DNA from: an uncultured Prevotellaceae bacterium
GTDB taxonomy: Bacteria > Bacteroidota > Bacteroidia > Bacteroidales > Bacteroidaceae
Direction of reading: 5' to 3'
NCBI GenBank assembly: GCA_900319225.1
Contig: ONNV01000010.1
Span: 155,237-219,236 of the forward strand
DNA: 64,000 nucleotides
Made by a program: the position numbers and the translations under genes. Shown piece by piece: positions 53,034 to 62,152 of this stretch (its first letter is position 1; the number at the start of each line of letters is the position of its first letter). Under the pieces are notes generated by a model, which worked only from the letters and a program-made list of their open reading frames with translations, was not told the DNA's origin and did no database searches.

Positions 53034-55145
53034 TCAATGCCTATCCTCTGGCCCATTCTCGCCCGAATAGATTGAATAGGGGACAATCTCAAGGAAATTT
53101 AGAGGAATCATGGCATCAGAGCCATTCAGTTGTCTAAGACGCAGGTAATAATCCTTTCCTGCTTCCATGTACATCTCCGTTACGATCCTGCGGTATAATA
53201 TATCGTGGTTACGCAAACGATCACTTATTTGTGATCCCATAGCAAAGCTATCGGGATATTTCATATATCCATGACTGCGCATCAGCAGGTCATTGGCGTG
53301 GATGTTGTGTTCAGTTTCCTGATCTGTATAACCCTCAAGATCACTATCTCTGACATAACCGATTCTGGGATCTGTTGTCATTATTGTCATATCAACAGGA
53401 GTACCGTTGGGAATAAGGTCATCAGGTTCTTTGCCGGTGTAGTATAACACTGTTCCTCGCATTTTTCTAGAACGTTCTTCACTCTGCGCGTTACTTGTGA
53501 CTCTTATTTCATATATTCCGGACTCGGGAACCGGCGGTAATCGGAATGTAATGTCAGCGTGACCGCGTAAGGCTAACTCATCATGATAAAGAATATCCCA
53601 ATATTTATCCAGATATCTTACTCCCATGAATGTTTCCGGTGACCAACTTACGTTCTTGCAGTAACCATTCTTGAATGAATAAACAACAAAGGATGTAGGC
53701 CTGTCGCCATATGTTTGTCTCATTCTGCCTCTTGCTCCGCTGTTGATGAAGTCTGGAGAGAGAGTTGAGAACATAACCCTGATTCTGGTATTGAGAGCGT
53801 TCTTTGTATGCCGGTCAAACAGCAAAAGGCTGTCTACATAATAATAACCACCGTTCAAGGCATCTTGAGTATTTATCTCATACGTTTCATCCCAGTTCCA
53901 TATCCTTATACCCTCTGCCTCAAGGTTTCCGGCAGTTACCGTTCCTTTGCGGTTTATGTATACGTTCTTTCCGTTATTACCGGATAATCGGTCATACGGA
54001 GTGCTTATGCGCATAATGGCATATGGATGCATGGTCTCGTAGAAATCCTGCATATCTATTGAATCCGGGCAGGCATTTTTATAGTTCCTAATGATATATT
54101 CATCAGTATAATTCAACATATTCCTGTTCAGCCAACAGGGTAGGATGTGGTATGATATGAGTTTGTTCAGTGAACTGTTCCTATCCGTGTCAGGTAGTGA
54201 TGCGCCTTCTGGGTATACGGATATGGCCTTTGCCCTAAGGTCATCTACTGAGCGGATTCCATAAACACTTTGAAGTATGGAATCTGTTACAACAAACAGT
54301 GTATATTTGAAGTATCTTCGTTCCGGCCAGATTACCCTTTGTTGCTGGCCGTTACTGAAGCTTTCATAAGGTGTTGCATATTCCACTGCTACTCTTCCGG
54401 TTAATTCAAGACAAGCATATGTGGAGTCAAATTCCGGGGTGGGATAACTAAAATCCTGATACTGCTTGAGCGTATCTGAAAGACCGGTTAACTTAAGGGC
54501 ATCATAGAATATTGTAGCTTTGTGGCTGTTGTAAGCCCTGGTGTTGTTTTCTTTGAGATAACCAGAGAGTAGGGTGTTGTTCTCACGGATTACACCATCT
54601 ACGATATGAACATATCCATTAGCCAGGGGAATGTTTATATCTGTTATTATGGTCCTTTGGTTGATTGTTCTGATATAATCTATTGACGACTCTCCATATC
54701 TGGGTAATTGATTATACAGCATTATCTCTCCCAACAAATTTGGGAAAGCCTCATCACGATAAGCACCGGAATCTACCGGCAAGTCAAGTATCTTATCGCT
54801 AATATGAGTTCTGGCTATTGAGTCTGTAATGGAGTCAGGTAAACTCTTTACATTGTCAAAAAATAATCTTTTCCGGTAGGGATCATTTTCAGCCTCCTTT
54901 CTTTCAAGCAGATACTGTCTGATGGCAGCATTGCTTGGAGCGAAACAGGCTTGATAATAATTGGGGTTTTCTAGTTTAGTCCAAAGATCCGCTTTCTTGA
55001 GGATTGTGATGAAATCCGAGAACTCATTACCCGGATAGTCCTCCAGAAATGATGCGATGGTTTTTTCATCTTCCTGGCTCTGGGCCATCACTCCTGACGG
55101 CGCAAAAGCCAATAATACCATTACTGCGATGCTGGAAATTCTCAT
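53034..55145 (-). CDS. Exported fasciclin (FAS1) domain protein
   Basis: 703 residues from the ATG at 55145 (MRISSIAVM signal peptide, cleavage near VMAQ). Residues about 25-215 form one FAS1 domain (FSDFITILKKADLWTKL, YYQACFAPSNAAIRQYL, NGYVHIVDGVI). A second, more diverged FAS1 spans about 220-460 (TIFYDALKLTGLSDTLK, YTLFVVTDSIL, GGYYYVDSLLLFD). The C-terminal 230 residues are a beta-rich domain with YEIRVTSNAQSEER. FAS1 domains mediate adhesion or glycan binding. Related proteins occur in Bacteroidetes surface loci. It is upstream of the BspA-like gene in the same orientation, so the two may form an adhesin pair. Confidence 0.8.
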   Translation of the reverse strand: MRISSIAVMVLLAFAPSGVMAQSQEDEKTIASFLEDYPGNEFSDFITILKKADLWTKLENPNYYQACFAPSNAAIRQYLLERKEAENDPYRKRLFFDNVKSLPDSITDSIARTHISDKILDLPVDSGAYRDEAFPNLLGEIMLYNQLPRYGESSIDYIRTINQRTIITDINIPLANGYVHIVDGVIRENNTLLSGYLKENNTRAYNSHKATIFYDALKLTGLSDTLKQYQDFSYPTPEFDSTYACLELTGRVAVEYATPYESFSNGQQQRVIWPERRYFKYTLFVVTDSILQSVYGIRSVDDLRAKAISVYPEGASLPDTDRNSSLNKLISYHILPCWLNRNMLNYTDEYIIRNYKNACPDSIDMQDFYETMHPYAIMRISTPYDRLSGNNGKNVYINRKGTVTAGNLEAEGIRIWNWDETYEINTQDALNGGYYYVDSLLLFDRHTKNALNTRIRVMFSTLSPDFINSGARGRMRQTYGDRPTSFVVYSFKNGYCKNVSWSPETFMGVRYLDKYWDILYHDELALRGHADITFRLPPVPESGIYEIRVTSNAQSEERSRKMRGTVLYYTGKEPDDLIPNGTPVDMTIMTTDPRIGYVRDSDLEGYTDQETEHNIHANDLLMRSHGYMKYPDSFAMGSQISDRLRNHDILYRRIVTEMYMEAGKDYYLRLRQLNGSDAMIPLNFLEIVPYSIYSGENGPEDRH

Positions 55146-55367
55146 AAGCTTTAGTCCTTTATTACCGCTGGGTACTATGCGGAACAACAACTGCTGCTGG
55201 AAGCGTGAACCCGATAACTGTTTATGCAGAAACAGCTATACGCTTCCCTTTTTGCCATTATTACAAGGAGTTAAGTCCTTATGTGAAAGCCAAAAATACA
55301 CATATTTTTACAAAATGCAAAAAAATGTTCAAATTCTTAATTCCATGTATTGTAGGCATTTACAATT

Positions 55368-55392
55368 AAAGGCGGTCTTAACGGCCGCCCTT
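55368..55392 (-). terminator. Weak terminator of the esterase unit
   Basis: An 8-bp stem (55368-55375 with 55385-55392, one G-T pair), 9-nt loop and a short T-rich tail on the minus strand lie 18 nt after the esterase stop. Confidence 0.5.
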
Positions 55393-55410
55393 AATGATAT
55401 TCAGTTTGAT

Positions 55411-56586
55411 TTATTTCCACTTGTAGTTGTTGCGCCACAGTCCGGGCAGGAAGTGGTAGTAGAGCAGATGGCGCCAGGTTACCAGGTCATGGGCTCCGGG
55501 TGCGTCGTCGTCATACTCGTGATTCACGCCAAGCTCGGTGAGCTGGTTGTGCAGGGTGGTGTGACGGCCCATAAAGCCGGTCTCGTACTGACCGCCGCCT
55601 ACAAAGAGGTAGTCTATCTTCTTGTTGACATCTGGTTCCTTGATTGCCGGAGTCTCGTCTAGTTCTATTGCAGCGCTCAATATACCGGCCGATCCGAATA
55701 CGTCCAGATTGCGCAGTGCTACGTATTGGGTCATACGGCCGCCCATGGAGAGTCCGCTCAGTGCGCGTGCATGCTTATCCCTGATGCAGCTGTAGTGTGA
55801 CTCCACAAACGGGATGATGTTGTCAATAAGGTCCCTCTCTATCATGGGGAACGCCAGCTCCGTGTGCTGAGGGTGGCTGCGGGTTACCATCTGGTCATTT
55901 GGGAATACCACTATCATCTCACGGGCCTTGCCCTCGGCAATCACGTTGTCCAGTATCCAGTTGGCGCGTCCGTGCATGATCCAGGTCTCTGTAAGGTCAC
56001 CCGATCCGCCCATGAGATATAGTACGGGGTACTTTTTCTTGGGGTTGTAGTTGGCAGGAGTGTACACAATCAGGTCACGCAGGCCATTTGTCACGTCAGA
56101 GTAGTAGTAATGGGTTGTCCATGAACCGTGCGGTACATCGGGCTTGGGGTCATACCATGCGGGCTCGTCGCCGTGAACAAAGAGCATGCTGAACGACGGC
56201 ATTGCGGCATGTCCGGTAAACTGGTTGTTGGCATCGATGTTCTGCACTCCGTCAATTATGATGTAATAAAGGTATATCTCGGGAGCCAGAGGGCCGATGG
56301 TCAGCTCCCAGACGCCGTTATCGCCCTTGGTAAAGTTGGGGCGCTGACGGTTGTTGCCTACGAACATGGAGCCGGTCAGTTGGACAGACTGGGCATTCGG
56401 GGCGTTTACGCGGAATGTCACGGTGTGGTCATCATGCACCTCGGGTGACAGAACCCTGGCGTTATAAGGAAGTATGCCCTCAGGCTCGGTGCGCTGAGGG
56501 TCATACTGTATATTCACTCTTGACTGCTGTGCCATAAGGGGCAGAGCGGCCAGCAGCAATGTTGAAAGGAATAGTGAGCGTCTCAT
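55411..56586 (-). CDS. Secreted CE1-like esterase with N-terminal E-set domain
   Basis: 391 residues from the ATG at 56586 (TGATG overlap with the upstream gene). Signal peptide ends at MAQ. Residues about 45-140 form a CBM48/E-set-like domain (TVTFRVNAPNAQSVQLTGSM, WELTIGPLAPEIYLYYIIIDG). The alpha/beta-hydrolase domain has LMGGSGD, the nucleophile Ser280 in GLSMGG, and a late His in GAHDLVTWR. This is the layout of feruloyl/acetyl esterases of the esterase D type linked to xylan breakdown. The substrate is inferred. The neighbours are a double esterase and a GH3 enzyme. Confidence 0.85.
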   Translation of the reverse strand: MRRSLFLSTLLLAALPLMAQQSRVNIQYDPQRTEPEGILPYNARVLSPEVHDDHTVTFRVNAPNAQSVQLTGSMFVGNNRQRPNFTKGDNGVWELTIGPLAPEIYLYYIIIDGVQNIDANNQFTGHAAMPSFSMLFVHGDEPAWYDPKPDVPHGSWTTHYYYSDVTNGLRDLIVYTPANYNPKKKYPVLYLMGGSGDLTETWIMHGRANWILDNVIAEGKAREMIVVFPNDQMVTRSHPQHTELAFPMIERDLIDNIIPFVESHYSCIRDKHARALSGLSMGGRMTQYVALRNLDVFGSAGILSAAIELDETPAIKEPDVNKKIDYLFVGGGQYETGFMGRHTTLHNQLTELGVNHEYDDDAPGAHDLVTWRHLLYYHFLPGLWRNNYKWK

Positions 56587-58922
56587 CACTTGAACAGTTC
56601 CTTGACGGTGAGTTCCAGATAGTCACGGCAGTTCATCCAGGTGTGGCCGCCTTCGGGGTTGTAGAAGGTGTGCTTGAGTCCCTGCTCAGTCAGGTACTTG
56701 TCAAGGCCCAGTGACTGGGTAATCAGGAAATCGGTCTTACCGGTACCCAGGAACATGAACTTGAGTTTTTTCTGAAGGGTCTTGATGGGGGCGTAGGTGC
56801 CATTCTCAAAGTTGCCCTTGTATTCATCCTCGCTGAATATGGCGGGTGCAAAAGCTGCCACATAGTGGAACTTGTCAGGATTGCCCAGTCCGGCAGCCAG
56901 TGTCTGGCGGCCTCCCAGTGAGAATCCGGCGATGGCGCGGTTATCGGCATCCTTAAGAACGTTGTAGTTCTTCTCAATGAACGGGATAACCTCTTCCACG
57001 AACTCCTTTGTGGTGAGTTTTACATCCATAGCATCGTAAGCCTGAGCCTTGCCCTGAGCTATCATCTCGGGATAGGGGTTTGCGTAAGGCATGACCACGA
57101 TCATGCGCTTGGCCTCACCATTGGCTATCATGTTGTCCAGGATATTGTTCATCTGGCCAACCTTGAACCAGGTCTCGTAGGTATCGGTCATACCGTGAAT
57201 AAGGTACAGGACGGGGAGTTTCTCCTTACCGTTGGGGTCATATCCTGCGGGGGTATATACGCACATGGGGCGCTCTATGCCGCAAGCCTTTGAATAGTAG
57301 TAGCGGTATGCAACCTTGCCGTGAGGAACACCCTCCTGGATGTCCTGAACAGTGGGAGCCTCGCCGCGAACGTCAACCAGACTGTACTTGAAGTTCTCAT
57401 TGGGGAACAGGTGCATGTTGTTGGGATCGGCCACCTGTGTGCCGTCAATCACGAATGCATAGGGGTAGATATCTGGAGCGGGGGGAGTTACGGTGATGCT
57501 CCATACGCCGCGGTCATCCTTCTCCATAGCTGCTCTTGAGGCAAGCATCTGGCAATCAAGCTCAACCTTCTGGGCATCGGCGGCCTGGCAACGGAATGTA
57601 ACTGAGCCGTCGGCATTGTACTCCGGTGACTTTACGCCTGCGGGGAACAGGCTTGACATGAGTGATCCGGTAAGACGTGAGGGCTCTGCGCCGCCCAGTT
57701 TCTCAAGGCGTACCTTCTCAGCCTCCTCAAGGCTCATGCTCTCTGCAACGGCCTTATCTATAACTGCCTGATCCTGGAACAGCAGGGGGAATGACTTCTC
57801 CAGCCAGTAGCGGGCGTTCATCCAGGTGTGACCGTACTTGTCGTGAGTGAATACCTTTACATTCTTGATGTTGTGGCGGTCAAGCATCTGCATCAGGTCC
57901 TTGGAGTTTCCGTACAGGAAATCATCGGTGCCGATGCCCAGCCAGAACAGATGTACCTTCTTGTTGAAAGCCTCCGAGTCCTCAAACTGGCTGTCGCGAA
58001 CCTGAGTGAATGAACTGTATGAGCACAGGTATGAGAACTTGTCCAGATTGGCCAGTCCGATGGCCATACCCTGGTTACCGCCGCGTGAGAATCCGCCTAT
58101 GCCACGATGGTCGGCATCGTTGATGGTGCGGTAGTTGCTCTCAACAAAGGGCATCAGCACGTCGGTGAAATCCTGGTTGAAGTTGTAGCCTCCGCCCATG
58201 CCGAAGCCACCGCCCATACCTCCGAATCCGCCCATTCCGCCTCCCTGGCGCTGGGGTTCGCGCTCGGTCTTGAGCAGAGTGGCATTTCCGTAAGGCAGAA
58301 CCAGGATCATCTCCTTGGCCTTACCCTCTGCGATGAGGTTATCCAGGATGAGGTTCATCTTACCGACCTTGAAATATACCTCCTCAGTATCTGTGGTACC
58401 GCTTATGAGATACATCACAGGGTATTTCTTGTCCTTGTTTTTGGGATCGTCGTAGAACGGCGGGGTGTAGACGATTACCGGGATATGCATCTTGAGCCCG
58501 GGTGACCAGTAGTTCAGGTAATCCACGCTTCCGTGAGGAACGTCCTTGAGGGCGCTCAGCTTGTCGGCGCGCATGTCCAGAAGGCTGTTCTTGAAGGTCT
58601 CGTTGGGGAACCACTCGGCGCACTGGGGATCCATCACGCTGATTCCGTCTACCTCAAAATGGTAGGGGTAGATATCGGGCTCGGCCGGTCCGATGGTTGC
58701 GGTCCAGACTCCGTTTGCGCCTTTGGTCATATCCACGCTCTCGCTGAATTGGGTCCAAACCTTTACGGATTTGGCGTTGCGGTTTGAGTAGTTGAATGTC
58801 ACTGTGTTATCCGGGTTGATAACAGTTGAGGGGGCCTGTTGACCCATGCCGCCCGGTTGGGCGCTCATTACTCCTGTCATGGCTGCAGCCACAAGGAGAA
58901 GAGTCAGATTCTTAATTCTCAT
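56586..58922 (-). CDS. Secreted protein with two E-set/CE1-esterase modules
   Basis: 778 residues with a signal peptide (about 1-20). Module 1: E-set 35-120 and hydrolase 140-385, with Ser279 (GGFSRGG) and His365 (KYGHTWMN). Module 2: E-set 435-520 and hydrolase 540-778, with Ser668 (AGFSLGG) and His760 (GGHTWMN). Both triads look intact. Module 1 holds a Gly/Met/Phe-rich loop (227-245) missing from module 2. The duplicated layout matches the single-module neighbour, pointing to duplication in the gene family. Likely targets are ester-linked phenolics or acetyl groups on plant xylan. A TATCTTCA -7-like box is at 58956-58963. Confidence 0.87.
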   Translation of the reverse strand: MRIKNLTLLLVAAAMTGVMSAQPGGMGQQAPSTVINPDNTVTFNYSNRNAKSVKVWTQFSESVDMTKGANGVWTATIGPAEPDIYPYHFEVDGISVMDPQCAEWFPNETFKNSLLDMRADKLSALKDVPHGSVDYLNYWSPGLKMHIPVIVYTPPFYDDPKNKDKKYPVMYLISGTTDTEEVYFKVGKMNLILDNLIAEGKAKEMILVLPYGNATLLKTEREPQRQGGGMGGFGGMGGGFGMGGGYNFNQDFTDVLMPFVESNYRTINDADHRGIGGFSRGGNQGMAIGLANLDKFSYLCSYSSFTQVRDSQFEDSEAFNKKVHLFWLGIGTDDFLYGNSKDLMQMLDRHNIKNVKVFTHDKYGHTWMNARYWLEKSFPLLFQDQAVIDKAVAESMSLEEAEKVRLEKLGGAEPSRLTGSLMSSLFPAGVKSPEYNADGSVTFRCQAADAQKVELDCQMLASRAAMEKDDRGVWSITVTPPAPDIYPYAFVIDGTQVADPNNMHLFPNENFKYSLVDVRGEAPTVQDIQEGVPHGKVAYRYYYSKACGIERPMCVYTPAGYDPNGKEKLPVLYLIHGMTDTYETWFKVGQMNNILDNMIANGEAKRMIVVMPYANPYPEMIAQGKAQAYDAMDVKLTTKEFVEEVIPFIEKNYNVLKDADNRAIAGFSLGGRQTLAAGLGNPDKFHYVAAFAPAIFSEDEYKGNFENGTYAPIKTLQKKLKFMFLGTGKTDFLITQSLGLDKYLTEQGLKHTFYNPEGGHTWMNCRDYLELTVKELFK

Positions 58923-58985
58923 AACGTATAATTGTGTTGAAATATTTTCGGGGTTTGAAGATACCTATTTAAATCAGAATTATGG

Positions 58986-59014
58986 TTGTTTTTGAGTCAA
59001 AATATGTACTTTTG
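58986..59014 (+). promoter_or_regulatory. Promoter of upp
   Basis: TTG (58986-58988), 18 bp and TACTTTTG (59007-59014) match the -33/-7 pair. The ATG at 59061 is 46 nt downstream. Confidence 0.5.
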
Positions 59015-59060
59015 CTAGGTTCCAGACCTCCCAATTTGAACAATAACTACAAAATACAAT

Positions 59061-59711
59061 ATGGAAGTAATAGATTTTAATAAGCAGAACAGTATTCTGA
59101 ATCAGTTTATTGCCGAGATCCGTGACGTGAACATTCAGAAAGACCAACTCCGTTTCCGCCGCAACCTGGAGCGTATCGGTGAGATCATGGCCCTTGAGGT
59201 AAGCAAGAAACTTAACTATGTGACAAAGGATGTACAGACCCCGCTTGGTATATCGACCATCAATGTCCCTGAGGAGGATATAGTTCTTGGTACCGTATTC
59301 CGTGCCGGACTGCCCCTGCACCAGGGTTTCCACAACTATTTTGACCACTGCGAGAACGCGTTCGTATCGGCTTACCGCAAGTATCTGGATGAGGTGAACT
59401 TTGACGTTCATATTGAGTACATGGCATCGCCTAAACTTGACGGCAAGACCCTGATTCTGGTTGACCCCATGCTGGCAACCGGTAACAGTATGTATCTGGC
59501 ATACCGCGCACTGCTGCTCAAGGGAACTCCCGCCCGTATACACCTGTGCTCAGTCATTGCAGCTCAGGCCGGTGTTGACTATGTATGCAAGATGTTCCCG
59601 CAGGATATCACAACCCTGTGGTGTGCCGCAGTGGATCCAGAGCTCAACAGCCACGCCTACATCATACCCGGTCTTGGTGATGCAGGTGACCTTTGCTTTG
59701 GAGAAAAGTAA
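59061..59711 (+). CDS. upp: Uracil phosphoribosyltransferase
   Basis: Pyrimidine salvage enzyme making UMP from uracil and PRPP. 216 residues with the PRPP loop LILVDPMLATGNSM and the uracil-binding C-terminal segment HAYIIPGLGDAGD. The N-terminal half (RIGEIMALEVSKKL, VLGTVFRAGLPLHQG) fits the family. It lies 35 nt upstream of the GH3 gene on the same strand, with no terminator between them, so readthrough into the glycosidase gene is likely. Confidence 0.95.
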   Translation: MEVIDFNKQNSILNQFIAEIRDVNIQKDQLRFRRNLERIGEIMALEVSKKLNYVTKDVQTPLGISTINVPEEDIVLGTVFRAGLPLHQGFHNYFDHCENAFVSAYRKYLDEVNFDVHIEYMASPKLDGKTLILVDPMLATGNSMYLAYRALLLKGTPARIHLCSVIAAQAGVDYVCKMFPQDITTLWCAAVDPELNSHAYIIPGLGDAGDLCFGEK

Positions 59712-59746
59712 AACAATCATATAGTCTGATTATTAACCAAATTCTT

Positions 59747-62080
59747 ATGAAAAAAACCTTATTGACCGCCACAGCCGTGATATGCGGTGCTGTGGCGTGG
59801 GCACAGCCCAAACTAAGTGCAGACAATATTGATGAGGTGCTCAAGGCCATGACCCTGGAGGAGAAAGCTACCCTGATTGCCGGTGGCGGATGGGGAAGCA
59901 TGAGCGCCGGATCCATGACAGCATCGGATATTGCAAATGTACCCGGAGCTGCCGGTTCCACACAACCCATTGCCCGTCTGGGAATACCTAAGACCATTCT
60001 GGCCGACGGCCCCGCCGGACTGCGAATCAATCCCACCCGTCAGGGTGACAGCCAGACCTACTACTGCACCGGTTTCCCTGTAGGTACTGTTCTGGCCTGC
60101 ACATGGAATACCGAACTTGTGGAGCAGCTTACCACCGCCATGGGCCAGGAGGTCCATGAGTATGGTGTCGATGTACTGCTTGCTCCCGGTATGAACCTGC
60201 ACCGTAATCCGCTTTGCGGACGTAACTTTGAGTATTTCAGTGAGGATCCCCTGCTTAGCGGTAAGATATCGGCCGCCTACGTAAGGGGCGTTCAGAAGAA
60301 TGACGTGGGTGTATCGGTCAAGCACTTTGCCGCTAACGATCAGGAGATAAACCGAAGCGAGAACGATGCCCGTATCAATCCGCGTGCCCTGCGTGAGCTT
60401 TATCTCAAGAACTTTGAGATTACCATCCGTGAGGCCAAGCCCTGGACAGTGATGTCGTCATACAACAAGCTAAACGGCAGTTACACACAGCAGAGTCATG
60501 ACCTTCTTACCGGATTCCTGCGTGACGAGTGGGGATTTGACGGTATCGTTATGACCGACTGGGGTAACAAGGCCGGAACAGTCGATGCAGTAAAGGCAGG
60601 CAACGACCTTATGGAGCCGGGTGACCGCTCTGAGTCGCAGCGCGTTATCGAGGCCGTCAATAATGGAACTCTGGATATAGCAGACTTGGACCGTAACGTC
60701 CGCCGCATATTGGAGTATATTGTAAAGACCCCCAACTTTAAGAAGTATAAGTTCTCAAACAAACCTGATCTGGAGGGTCATGCCAAGATGGTCCGTGAAG
60801 CCGCAGCCGAGGGTATGGTACTGCTCAAGAACAGTGGCAACCTGCCTATGGAAGCTAAGGGCAGCATAGCTCTGTTTGGACTGAGTGCATACAAGTCAAT
60901 TGCCGGCGGTACAGGTTCGGGTAACGTGAACAAACCTTATATCCGCAATATCAGCGAAGGTCTTGAGGCTGCCGGATTCACACTTGATTCACGCCTTACC
61001 GATTTCTATGCAAAGCACCGTGACTATGTGGCCAGCCAGAACGCCCTGGGCATGGGTGGCGGTGGCCGCAACGTTTTGCTGGGTGAGGCTGTACTGCCCG
61101 AGGTTGCCATAAACCGTGCTGCAGTTCAGGCATGCGCACAGCGTAATGATGCAGCCGTAGTTGTTATAGGCCGTAACGCAGGTGAGGGCGATGACCGCCG
61201 TATGGTCGATGACTTTGAACTGACAGATGTAGAGCGCGCCCTGCTGCGTGACGTATGCAATGAGTTCCATAAGGTGGGTAAGAAAGTTACCGTAGTAATG
61301 AACATAGGTGGTGTAATAGAGACTGCTTCATGGAAGGGACAGCCCGATGCAATCCTGCTGGCCTGGACTCCGGGACAGGAGGTTGGTAATTCAGTAGCTG
61401 ATGTACTGACCGGCAAGTCCAATCCGTCCGGTAAGCTCTCCATGACATTCCCGGTATCATATCTGGATATTCCGTCATCGGCCAACTTCCCCTATAACGG
61501 CCAGGTTCAGCAACAGCAGGGACGTGGCGGTTTTGGCGGCCGTAACGCAGGCAACAAGGATATTGACTATACCAACTATGCCGAGGGCATCTGGGTTGGT
61601 TACCGTTATTTCAATACCGCAGGCGTGGAGGTTTCATATCCGTTCGGCTATGGACTGAGCTACACCACATTTGAGTACAGCAAGCCCACGGTAAAGGCTA
61701 AGGACGGCGGTTTTGAGGCAACCATCACCGTAAAGAACACCGGTAAGGTGGCCGGCAAGGAGGCCGTAGAGATTTACGTGAGCGCTCCCGGCGGCGGACT
61801 TGTCAAGCCCGAGTCAGAGCTCAAGGCATTCGGTAAGACCCGTCTGCTGCAGCCCGGTGAGAGCCAGACCCTGACTTTCAAGGCCGATGCATACACTCTG
61901 GCCAGCTTTAACGAGGAGGCATCCGAGTGGCAGACCGCAGCCGGCAAGTACACCGTAAAGTTCGGAGCCAGCGCAACCGATATCCGCGCCACCGCAACAT
62001 TCACCGGCAAGGCCAGAAGCTGGAAGGTTGAGAAACTCCTGCTCCCGCAGCAGCCCGTCCAGGAGATTGCAATCCGCTGA
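59747..62080 (+). CDS. Secreted glycoside hydrolase family 3 (beta-glucosidase/xylosidase-like)
   Basis: 777 residues from the ATG at 59747, where a signal peptide begins (MKKTLLTATAV, cleavage near AWAQ). The GH3 N-terminal barrel carries the nucleophile Asp271 in GIVMTDWGNK and the substrate-binding KHFAANDQEINR. The C-terminal alpha/beta sandwich starts about 350 (EGMVLLKNSGNLPM). A fibronectin III-like domain ends the protein (YSFGYG-type YPFGYGLSYTTFEYS). A Gln/Gly-rich stretch (QVQQQQGRGGFGGRNAGNK) lies before the last domain. Likely beta-glucosidase or beta-xylosidase in the periplasm; the nearby esterases favour hemicellulose, but the substrate is open. Confidence 0.93.
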   Translation: MKKTLLTATAVICGAVAWAQPKLSADNIDEVLKAMTLEEKATLIAGGGWGSMSAGSMTASDIANVPGAAGSTQPIARLGIPKTILADGPAGLRINPTRQGDSQTYYCTGFPVGTVLACTWNTELVEQLTTAMGQEVHEYGVDVLLAPGMNLHRNPLCGRNFEYFSEDPLLSGKISAAYVRGVQKNDVGVSVKHFAANDQEINRSENDARINPRALRELYLKNFEITIREAKPWTVMSSYNKLNGSYTQQSHDLLTGFLRDEWGFDGIVMTDWGNKAGTVDAVKAGNDLMEPGDRSESQRVIEAVNNGTLDIADLDRNVRRILEYIVKTPNFKKYKFSNKPDLEGHAKMVREAAAEGMVLLKNSGNLPMEAKGSIALFGLSAYKSIAGGTGSGNVNKPYIRNISEGLEAAGFTLDSRLTDFYAKHRDYVASQNALGMGGGGRNVLLGEAVLPEVAINRAAVQACAQRNDAAVVVIGRNAGEGDDRRMVDDFELTDVERALLRDVCNEFHKVGKKVTVVMNIGGVIETASWKGQPDAILLAWTPGQEVGNSVADVLTGKSNPSGKLSMTFPVSYLDIPSSANFPYNGQVQQQQGRGGFGGRNAGNKDIDYTNYAEGIWVGYRYFNTAGVEVSYPFGYGLSYTTFEYSKPTVKAKDGGFEATITVKNTGKVAGKEAVEIYVSAPGGGLVKPESELKAFGKTRLLQPGESQTLTFKADAYTLASFNEEASEWQTAAGKYTVKFGASATDIRATATFTGKARSWKVEKLLLPQQPVQEIAIR

Positions 62081-62094
62081 TAACAAACAAGCAG

Positions 62095-62129
62095 GAAACG
62101 AGGGGGCCGATTGCGGACCCCCTCGTTTC
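62095..62129 (+). terminator. Hairpin terminator after the GH3 gene
   Basis: A perfect 12-bp stem (gaaacgaggggg at 62095-62106 with 62118-62129) and an 11-nt loop. The T tract is weak on the plus strand. It lies between convergent genes and may serve both. Confidence 0.75.
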
Positions 62130-62152
62130 TATATATCGTCATTTATACGTTA

